A DNA stretch of 64,000 bases, taken from Branchinecta lynchi. Its lineage: Eukaryota; Arthropoda; Branchiopoda; Anostraca; Branchinectidae. Under the pieces are notes generated by a model. That model worked only from the letters and a program-made list of their open reading frames with translations. It had not been told where the DNA came from and ran no database searches. Shown in pieces: positions 55,768-64,000 of this stretch; the stretch's first letter is position 1, and each line of letters starts with the position of its first letter. The position numbers were made by a program, and so were the translations under genes. Location of the stretch: NCBI GenBank assembly GCA_023053575.1, contig JAKZAP010000004.1, positions 806,001-870,000 on the forward strand, read 5' to 3'.

Positions 55768-57120
55768 TGCCAGTTGGTGTACCTATTATTTGCTTCCAGC
55801 GTATTTGATAGTAAGAACAATTTGGTACCATGTCATCACTGGAAATGGACTTGTGAGTAAGAATCGGTTGCTAGAAGAGGCTCATAAGGGGCTAGAAACT
55901 TGTGCAAATTAGTGCACACTTTATTGATCCTTAATCTGAGGATAAGAAAATTAGTCTCTTTTGTCTATCGCTGTAACTTGCAACAAAGTCTTTATGCAAC
56001 CGATACAAATGATAATGTAAAAAACAATAACGTAGTTTCTCAATAATTAGTACAATATCTGTGGCATTTTGACCCTGAAAAGTTACTGATAGCTTTATCA
56101 TTCCAAATAGGTTAGATAAGATAATGTTTCAAAGTTTTCACAAATCACGATGTCTACGACTGAAAAGGGTAAAGTTAAACTGTTTGCAAAGTCAATTTAG
56201 TGCCTTTTCCCGACATTCTGTTTTTTTTTCTTCCAAACTATGTTAAAGCGCCGAGGGTTGGTAACTTCAGTGGTAGGGTATACACTCACACAGAAAATAG
56301 GCGGAACGCGAGACATGTCAGGAACTTAAAAGTAATAATCGGAACTTAAAAGTAGTAATAAGCTTTTCCTTATTTGTGCACCTATTTTGTTTCCGGTGTT
56401 TTTTATGACAAGAAAAGTTTGGTTCAATGTCTTTGATAGACATGGAGCCAAACTTAATCGAAAAACTAAAAACTTAATCGAAGACTAACTTGAAAATCGA
56501 TTGCTACGGTATTGTCATTTTCATGAGATGCCAGACTAATCTATGGTGATGGTCTAACACTGTAACCGAGGATTAAGTGTTTACGCAACGAATACAAACA
56601 ATAATGCAAGACAATGACATGGTTTCACAATAATTAGTAATTATTATAAATACTACTTATTTTATATTATTAGTAATTATTATAAATAAATTAATAATAA
56701 ATAATTAGTAACATGGTTTCACAATAATTAGTAATGTAGCATATATGGTATTTTGATCTTGAAAATTTATAATCCAACTAGATTACATAAGACAGTATTC
56801 CAAGTTTTCACCAGTCCCGATGTCTACGATTGAAAAGGAGAAAGTTCAATTGGCTGCAATGTCAAAAGTCCCTACTTCTGATATTCTGTTTTTTCTTTAA
56901 ACCCTGGGGTATAGCCATGTGATTGCGGATTCTGTCATCAGTTCAGAAAAAAAAACTTCTTGGAACATATCATTTTCAAAACCTCGATGGGTTGACAACT
57001 GCAGCGTTTAACAGATAGTGAGGAAATGTTGCTCTCGTACACTTTAGTCGGCGTAGCCGAACAAAGGTTGCTACAGCGCTTCACGTTGCCCAGGCAACGT
57101 AGGTCTAGTTTCTGTTGTGT
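55768..57120 (+). repeat. Family B, copy 9 (3' half)
   Basis: Contains GCCAGTTGGTGTACCTATTA, TACGCAACGAATACAAACAA, and ends GTTGCTCTCGTACACTTTAG and the CGTTGCCCAGGCAACG hairpin. An AT-rich expansion lies at 56640-56700. Confidence 0.65.
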
Positions 57121-57441
57121 TTGCGGTCATACCACGTTTTAAGCCTTTTTTGGATAGCCTTTGACTCGTAGCGAAAACGATGAAAAATTATAGAATCCGT
57201 TTTTCTGATGGAAAACTTCTGGCAGACAAACGTCGACAGCGTGATATACATCGAAGGTAGCAAAACGCGGCAAGTAAGAATATTCGTGAGGTTTTGTTAG
57301 AGGGATTAGAATGTACCGTATCAGATTCGGGCCTCCGGGCTTAGAAATGGGTGGAATGATTACGGAAGTAGGTTTCGTCAGTATTATAGGTCAGACAGGT
57401 CCTTTAACTAATTCGGTAAATGTCGGATGTCTGCAAGATCC

Positions 57442-57550
57442 GAGGGATTGCTCACTCCCAAAATCGATGTTCACCAAGTGGCGCGTGCCGCGGTGCCATG
57501 CCGGTGCCGCGCCGAGGTGTGCACCGGTGGCGCGGAGTGAGCAACCCCTC
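57442..57550. repeat. GC-rich island enclosed by a 17-bp inverted repeat
   Basis: GAGGGATTGCTCACTCC and GGAGTGAGCAACCCCTC (one mismatch) enclose about 75 bp of very GC-rich sequence with nested GGTGCC/GGCACC-like words. It may be a small MITE. The surrounding 57121-57900 holds a family A end (about 57588-57632) and no gene that I recognise. Confidence 0.5.
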
Positions 57551-57900
57551 GGCAAGGTTGCCTACAGTAGAAAGGTAAGTCTCCCTTGTGGGATCCCATC
57601 GAAATGTTTGGTCCTGTTTGAAGCAGAGGATGAATCTGGAAAGATAAATTGGAAGTCCGAAGTCAGGAATTGTCCTTGAAGATGAACAGACTGGATTCAG
57701 CGACTGATCAATACTATATTGCATTGCAGTTCAGTATTTTTTCGCCATCTTCACTAATTTAGTTTGCAGTTCGCTATCTCTTCTTCTCGCTTGATTCTCG
57801 GTAACTCACATTCTGTGCAAACACTGATTGCGAACTAAAAGAATCTGTAATTGATTCGGACAAAATAAATAAAGTAAATTAGCAATCACGACGACGATAT

Positions 57901-58431
57901 TTATCTACCAAAGCAGAGATAGTTTCCACCAAAATAGTTGTATTTGCAAAGACTGCCTGTTCCCCCAGTCGAGGTCGTGGTTGTTGTGCCAGAGACGACT
58001 GTGCTTGACCCAAAATTCCACAGGAAGCGTCCCTGGGAGTCTGCAGGATTATTCTCATTGACTTGTGCCATTCTTTCGATGGGTGGAAGCTGGGGGGTGT
58101 CTGCCAGAATAGAGGCTGCCTCAAAGTTTCTGCTGGACTGGAGGTACTGTGGGTGCTGTACAGGCGTAGCTTGAGCGTACGGGTAAGGCGCAACGAACCG
58201 GTAAGCCTGGGGTGCAGTGTAGTACTGTGGCTGGTAGCTTGGCATAAATTGGGCATAAGCAGGATGGATGCTGGGCTGTGCGTAGGCGAACGCGTACTGC
58301 TTCCCTTGTCTTACAGATGTTGTGGCTTCGGCTGGTGCTGGTTCAGAGTCTTCATGCATGGGGCCTTCAGACTCAGGCTTGTCAATAGCGTTAGCATAGG
58401 CGATGGAAAGAGCGCAAGCAAAAACGACGAC
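57901..58431 (-). CDS. Gene 5: small secreted Tyr/Ala/Pro-rich protein (partial, first exon not found)
   Basis: One reverse-strand exon gives 176 residues to the stop. Its acceptor (TACTTTCAG before GTCGTCG) and phase match exon 2 of the paralogues. It starts VVVFACALSIAYANA, the rest of a signal peptide, followed by an acidic Glu/Pro linker, VRQGKQYAFAYAQ, a Tyr/Gln/Pro-rich core, TPQLP, GRFLWNFG, SGTTTTTSTGG and a final CKYNYFGGNYLCFGR. The intron that splits the linker from the RQGKQ box in genes 1-4 is absent. An ATG-bearing micro-exon is expected upstream (higher coordinates), but I could not find a convincing one up to about 59300. Closest to gene 4. Function unknown. Confidence 0.75.
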   Translation of the reverse strand, partial: VVVFACALSIAYANAIDKPESEGPMHEDSEPAPAEATTSVRQGKQYAFAYAQPSIHPAYAQFMPSYQPQYYTAPQAYRFVAPYPYAQATPVQHPQYLQSSRNFEAASILADTPQLPPIERMAQVNENNPADSQGRFLWNFGSSTVVSGTTTTTSTGGTGSLCKYNYFGGNYLCFGR

Positions 58432-58449
58432 CTGAAAGTAATGCAACTT

Positions 58450-59318
58450 TAATCTCGATTACTTTGTATAGTCAGTTTTAAAATAAGCTCAAAACAGTAT
58501 CTGTGACCCGAGACCCAAGTCAGTTCATTTATCCCACAGCTCTTGTCATAAAATATTCCAAAGCCACTTGGTGCAAATGTAAAGCTCTAAGGGCTTGCAC
58601 AACAAGTGATTTTAAGTAAGACTTCGCAAAATTCAGCCTAGTACATTTTGAAAAAAGAAAATAAAACGAAGTCTAGGATACGACGGAAACCTGGAATGTC
58701 GACTCATTTCCAAGATTCAACCCTACACAAATATCTTGAAAATCGGAGAAAAATAGCTTCTGTCGAAAATTGCGCATTTACGTCCACTGTTGGGTGAATA
58801 CTTTTCTTTAAAAAAAAAGTGGATTCCCCTTATAGAATGAGAAAAGTTATTGAACCGTTAAAGCTTCCAGAGTCTAAGGAAACGCAAACATCCCTTTGGT
58901 TGTATCGGTAATGGTAATAACAATCTTCAAGTGAATCAGAACAGGTCTTAACATGCATGGCAAGTTTGATTGCAATAACCAGGTGTCCAGTAGACTGAGG
59001 ATAAAGTAATTCAGCCAAACATTGCAGGTGTCCTTCTGTGTACTCTCAAGCTACCGCAAAGTAGTGCATTCCGTTCAGGGAATTTCCCGTTCACTCAAAG
59101 TATCCTTCAATGTTTCCATATTAGATGTCAGTCACGTTGAAAAATCAACACTTTTGACCTAAGGGGATCAGATTAAAAGCTTTTTTTCTTTACCCGGAAA
59201 AACCTGGGTAGACAAATAATGATAAAATAAGAATGAATCCCAGTTTATCTCTGAGTTTCACCGTTTTGACTGTAGGCCTATCGCAGATACTATAATCTGA
59301 AACCAGTAGGCATGTAGC
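58450..59318. other. Region upstream of gene 5, no first exon or promoter recognised
   Basis: No ATG followed after 6-9 bases by a GT donor, and no TATA plus initiator pair comparable to genes 1-4, was found on the reverse strand. The region may all be intron 1. Confidence 0.4.
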
Positions 59319-59582
59319 CAAGGGCATCGCTAGCTGACTTTTCTAGGTCTACTGTCAGCCCTACATTTAGTTTTCCTGTGTGAGTGACCAGTTTAGCTGA
59401 ATTTGGGGTGGGGCAGTTTGCGAGCTCCCACTTAAGCTCAGTTTTTGTGCTCTATAAGCACCCGGTTTAGCTCAATAATTGTGGTCGGTCACTCTGCAAG
59501 CGCCCGTTTTAGCTTTATCCTTTCTTCGAGTCGGGTGATACCCCCCCCCCCCCCCCCGCAGCCCCCCATAGCGACGCCTCTG
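59319..59582. mobile_element. hAT-type MITE upstream of gene 5
   Basis: 264 bp. Ends CAAGGGCATCGCTAGCTG and, inverted, CAGAGGCGTCGCTATGGG, with an 8-bp duplication CATGTAGC on both sides (59311-59318, 59583-59590). A C17 tract lies near the right end. Confidence 0.75.
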
Positions 59583-59590
59583 CATGTAGC

Positions 59591-60187
59591 TATCTCGTCG
59601 TTAATATGACAAACACTATTTACTTTGCGTAGGACGGGGTCCAGACCGTCTCGAAGAATCCACCCGACCATTTGTCTTTCTTTTGTAAAAATATAGTCGA
59701 CTGTAAAAGGATTTTGTAAAAGGATAACAAAACATGAAAGATTTTGGCAGATCAATAAACGCAGGTGTCGTGCACAACATATATTGAATTATTTTTGTTC
59801 TGTTTTTTACTGGAATTTGTTCCAAACATTTGTCTTATGATATGTACGATACCAAAAGGCCCAGTGAATGTGTGGAGTTTAAGAATTTGTTTTATACCTC
59901 ATACATATATAATAATTTATTTCTTAACCACAAACTCAGAGGAAAAACAAGTGGAGTACAATAAAGAAAAAAAAGGAAGAAAATATTGAAATAACTATAC
60001 ACACAAAAAAGGGGGGTAAGGGGGTGGTGTTGTGAAAACCGAGTGTATGTTGAACCCAACAGCTTCCTGTGTAGCATTAGTAATTTCTCCGAAATATTTG
60101 GAACACCGAACTTAATTTAGATATTATATATATTCGTCACAGCTTGGATAGTTTAATGAAATTGTGCTGTTTCAAATGATCTGTTGT
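59591..60187. other. No gene recognised
   Basis: AT-rich DNA with short ORFs lacking motifs. Confidence 0.4.
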
Positions 60188-62111
60188 CAGGGGCGTCGCA
60201 AGTGCATTTTCGGTGGGGGGGGTGCAGAGCCAAAATTTTACCGAATCTTTCAAAAATTTTACCGAATCCTAGAGCTAAGAATTCGAGCTTTAAATTATGG
60301 AACAGAGACGATTACGTATTAAGAGTAACAATAAAGTGAAGCATGAAAGACGATAAGCCAACTATTAGGCGGCGTTCTGGCAAGCCCACATGGAGAAAAT
60401 TTTGCCGGGCACGATATCAGTAACAGCTTCTATCTATTATAGCCAATAGAAAATGAAATCGAGCGCCGCAGTCGAAAATTTTCGAAACTTTTTTTTTTCT
60501 GTAGGCTAAAATTTAACTGCTATAATTTAACATTGATTAAATACCGATACCGAGAAGTTCCAGAAACCGGACAGAGCGACGTCCCCGCCGCAGCAGCAAC
60601 TGTAGTCTAGTCAACATACTTCCCATAATCCCATAAAGTGAGCGTCGCAGGCGAAATTTTTTTTTGCTTTTCCTGCCAAATTCAATTTTCATCCAAATTC
60701 TAGCTTTTAATGTTTCGAAATCTCAATCCTAAAACTGGCTTAAAAACCCCCGTCAAATGACGCGCCCTTCCACAAAATAAAGAATACTACGAAAAGTAGC
60801 CTGCTGCAGGCGGAATTTTTGAACTATTTCTGATTAGAGATTCTTTTTGGGATCCAAAATAAGAGTAAGGACTATCGATGATATCATAGATCATCCCTTT
60901 TGTCTGCGACCAGTGCTTCACTCGACCTCTTCTGAGTTTCGAGGTTCGTGGTAACTTCCGAATCCTGGCAATTATAACGAATAAATTACTGAATCCCAGT
61001 TATTATACCGAATAAGTTCAGACCGATAGTATGTTCGGGATTCTGTATAACTACCGTATCCCGGTTATTATACCGAATTGATTTGTTATCGAAATACTAC
61101 CGAACAATATTCATATTCTGTATACTTTCGTCTAAACTGGAGCAAAGTCAGGTTTCGTGGTTAACTTCCTAATCCTGGAAATTATACTGAATAAATTACC
61201 GAATCCCAATCATGGTACCGAATAATTTTGAACCAATAGCTTGTTCGGGATTCTCTGTAACTACGGAATCTCCATAAATATACCGGATAGTTCCGGCATC
61301 GAAAAATTACCAAATGATTTCAGGAAGTTCTCTCACCAAATTCGTGATAACTACCGAATACTGACAATTATACCGAATCCCGATCATTATACCGAAGAGA
61401 TTTGTACAGATAGCCTATTTAGGATGCTATATAACTACCGAATCCTCTTAAATATATCGAGCAGTTCTGCTATCGAAAAAACACCGAACATTTTAGTAAA
61501 ATTTTGGGCCGGGGTTATTATACGGAATAAGTTTAGACCGATAGCATGTTCGGGATTCTGTATAACTACCGTATCCCGGTTATTATACCGAATTCTTTGG
61601 TATCGAAAGACTACGGAACAATATTCATATTCTGTATACTTTCGTCGAAACTGGAGCGAAGTCAGGATTCGTGTTTAACTTCCTAATCCTGGAAATCATA
61701 CTGAACAAATTACCGAATCCCAATCATGATACCGAATAATTTTGAACCAATAGCTTATTCGGGATTCTGTGTAACTATGGAATCTCCCTAAATATACCGG
61801 ATAGTGTCGGCATCGAAAAATTACCAAATGATTTCAGTAAATTCTCTCACCAAATTCGTGATAACTACCGAATAATGACAATTATACCGAATCCCGATCA
61901 TTATACCGAAGAGATTTGTACAGATAGCCTATTTAGTATATAACTACCGAATCCCCGCAAAAATATCGAACAGTTCTGCTATCGAAAAAATATCGAAATA
62001 GTTTAGTGAAATTTTGGGCCTCCGGCCCAAAATTTTACCGAATCTCAAAAAGGTGGGGGGGGGGGGGGCTGCACCCCCCGCACCCCCCCCCCCCCCCTTG
62101 TGACGCCCCTG
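60188..62111. mobile_element. hAT-type non-autonomous element with internal 515-bp tandem duplication
   Basis: Starts CAGGGGCGTCGCAAG, ends CTTGTGACGCCCCTG, and is flanked by a perfect 8-bp duplication TCTGTTGT (60180-60187, 62112-62119). A unit of about 515 bp occurs twice (from about 61010 and 61525). Within it short words such as TTATACCGAAT and CTACCGAATCC recur many times. The AAAATTTTACCGAATC stretch is present near both ends. No transposase frame is found. Confidence 0.8.
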
Positions 62112-62119
62112 TCTGTTGT

Positions 62120-62995
62120 TACTTATAGACTGAGTAGATGTGGTTTTTTTTTTTATCTTTATTGTAGTGATTTTATTAGTTAACCTTAATTACCGAAAAA
62201 CACTTCGCATTCGCGGTCATTCCCTTCCTTCTTTTTTAATATTTTAAAAATAATAGCTTAGATTTGGAAATTGGAGTACAGAGTAAATGTGCAGTACCGG
62301 AAGGCGATGGATCAGATTCTAGATAGATTTTTTTCGGAAATAAAATGAAACCAAGATTACTTTTAAATTCTGAATTTTGTTTCGTTTAAATTAGAGCGTA
62401 GCGGTGTTACAACCACTGTAAAGTTTTTTTTTTTTAAATTTGTGGCTATGAAGATTTTGGTGGATTAGAAGACATGGATAAGGTATTAAAAAGTCTTAGA
62501 TGAAATTAATCAAACATTATTAGAACTGAAAAGCGGAGGTCTGAAAAATCGTAGTAAGACAATTTTTTAAAAATTGATTGATGGAAAGAAGAGTTTAAAT
62601 ATAGTGGGCATTACATTTTCATTTTTGAGGTTAAATATCTTTGCAGGCAAATGTTTCCGTTAAGTTGTATTTTTTTTTAATTCTGGAAAAAGTATGTGAT
62701 GTTAGAGAAGATGTGAAAACTTAACTTCCCCGAATTTGAGGAGGATTCGTGGGCCAGAATGTAAAACTCATCCGGGACACAGTGTCTAGCCGTTTGTATT
62801 CCTTCAGTTCGAAAAATTTTCATACTTAGAAACTCCGAGTCGACCGGATAATTCACTCGATACTCTTTAGTTAATGACAAGGAGTGGACTAGTAGACATA
62901 AGTGTTGCTCAGGCGGGAGTCGAAGCACGACCTTTTACTTACAACTACTTACAAGGCCACTGAACCAGAGCAAAATAACACTAAGCAGTAGTGCC
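62120..62995. other. No gene recognised
   Basis: AT-rich DNA. The reverse ORF at 62677-62928 has no motif that I know. Confidence 0.4.
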
Positions 62996-62999
62996 AAGA

Positions 63000-63560
63000 C
63001 CTATTCAATCCAATTCAATTCAATTAATTTATTTGTATCCGCCAAAGCTGGTGAGTAAAAAAAAATATAATAAAATTCATACAATCGGTCTACAGACTAA
63101 TAACTAGACCATATACTTTCATAAAAACTCTACGTCATTTAAAAAACAATTAGCCTACACTATCCTAAATGAAATCTACCTAACACTTTAACCAAAATAC
63201 AATCAACGCAACGCATCGGACAAAGTGTGCTTTATGGAATAAATTTTTGAAAAAAATGTTTCCCGTTTCTTTTTCAAAATATCAATGGGGGTTTTTAAAC
63301 CATAATTATCCATCATAAAAGAACTGGATTGGTATTTCGAAAACCGGCATCAAAATTTCCCAAAATTAAAATAAGTAGTTTTAATACGCGATAAATTTGT
63401 CAACGTTAAAAAGGGTAAAAAAGAAGATGCAAGCAAAGCCTGTGGAAGAGCAACAATGTTAAGAATCTTTGCAAGATATGCTTTCCATGCTTTGCAAACG
63501 GGCCATATTCGTTGTATTTTCGGCATTTAAAGCGAGACAAACTTGCAGGTTCAGAAATTT
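63000..63560 (-). mobile_element. LINE 3' end, degenerate
   Basis: The reverse strand has KAWKAYLAKILNIVALPQAL, then, after a stop and frame changes, LKTPIDILKKKRETFFSKIY, comparable with the thumb and C-terminal region of the LINE in gene 2 intron 1. The tail AATTGAATTGAATTGG lies at about 63008-63023. Confidence 0.55.
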
Positions 63561-64000
63561 CTAGTAAAGCAAAGTTGCGGTTTGCACACACCAAAGAAAC
63601 AATGGAGGCTGTATCATTTTTTGCGATGTTCAGAATATGAAGTCATCAGAGCCAGCGCTGGTGAACGCTGAATGAGTTTAATTAGGGCGTTCTCTATCGC
63701 TAGTTTTGCTAGTGTCGCTGCTACTCGACTGTGTATCACTTTTTTAAAGTCTTGGTGCTACTCTCTAGTGTCATTTTGCTCTACACTGAACTACCACTGA
63801 CATATACATGCGCTTGTGATCATAGTTTGTGAACGGATAGACGCGGGCTACTGGAACTGCGATCCGCTCTAAGCAGTTGACATCCCCATGTCACGTGATT
63901 CGATAATGTTATGGAAGACAGAACTTTGTACAAGCGACTTTTAACATGACAAGCATACTAGAAGTACATTTGAATTGAACTTCGCGTCTAGGACTACTTA
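63561..64000. other. No recognisable feature
   Basis: Nothing identified up to the window end. Confidence 0.4.

Noticed and set aside
57311..57679. 122-residue ORF as a gene
   Set aside because: It spans the GC-rich inverted repeat and a family A end and shows no motif or splice partner.

Overview
The window looks like repeat-dense arthropod nuclear DNA. The evidence is spliced genes with GT-AG introns, TATA boxes about 31 bp upstream of TCAGT-type initiators, and many non-LTR retrotransposon, Penelope-like and hAT remnants. There are no operons and I recognised no rRNA or tRNA gene. A crustacean, perhaps a branchiopod, is my best guess; this is inference from gene style and cannot be proved from the window.

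The only host genes I can support are five paralogues encoding small secreted proteins: gene 1 (8058-9088, -), gene 2 (16494-19460, -), gene 3 (26820-29279, +), gene 4 (35048-38432, -) and gene 5 (57901-58431, -, first exon not found). In the four complete genes exon 1 codes only 3-4 residues (MKS, MKA or MMKQ). Exon 2 codes the rest of the signal peptide plus an acidic linker. Exon 3 codes a Tyr/Gln/Ala/Pro-rich mature protein. All five share an R-[EQ]-G-[RK]-Q-[FY] box, a T-P-x-L box, an R-[FW]-[FL]-[FYW] ... SG[TG]T box and a final C-K...C pair. I do not recognise the family. An extracellular structural or adhesive role is plausible but unproven.

Region by region: 1-3.9 kb holds LINE 3' ends and nested repeats. 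About 3.96-10.9 kb and 12.6-22.8 kb are two copies of one segmental duplication carrying genes 1 and 2, each copy modified by its own insertions. These include a hAT element that captured exon 2 of gene 2 and a 5'-truncated LINE in gene 2 intron 1. 23-26.7 kb is repeats and featureless AT-rich DNA. 26.7-29.3 kb is gene 3, with MITEs in both introns. 29.4-34.5 kb is nested repeats around a Penelope-like fragment with a GIY-YIG domain. 35.0-38.6 kb is gene 4, with two MITEs and a LINE fragment in its introns. 39-57 kb is a repeat graveyard: a B-family element with an internal triplication, a degenerate LINE carrying several nested insertions, and a second copy of repeat C. 57.9-58.4 kb is gene 5. 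59.3-62.1 kb holds two hAT-type elements with perfect 8-bp target duplications. The end holds another LINE remnant.

Repeat names A, B, C, D and E are mine, for dispersed families seen several times in the window. Boundaries of degenerate copies are approximate.
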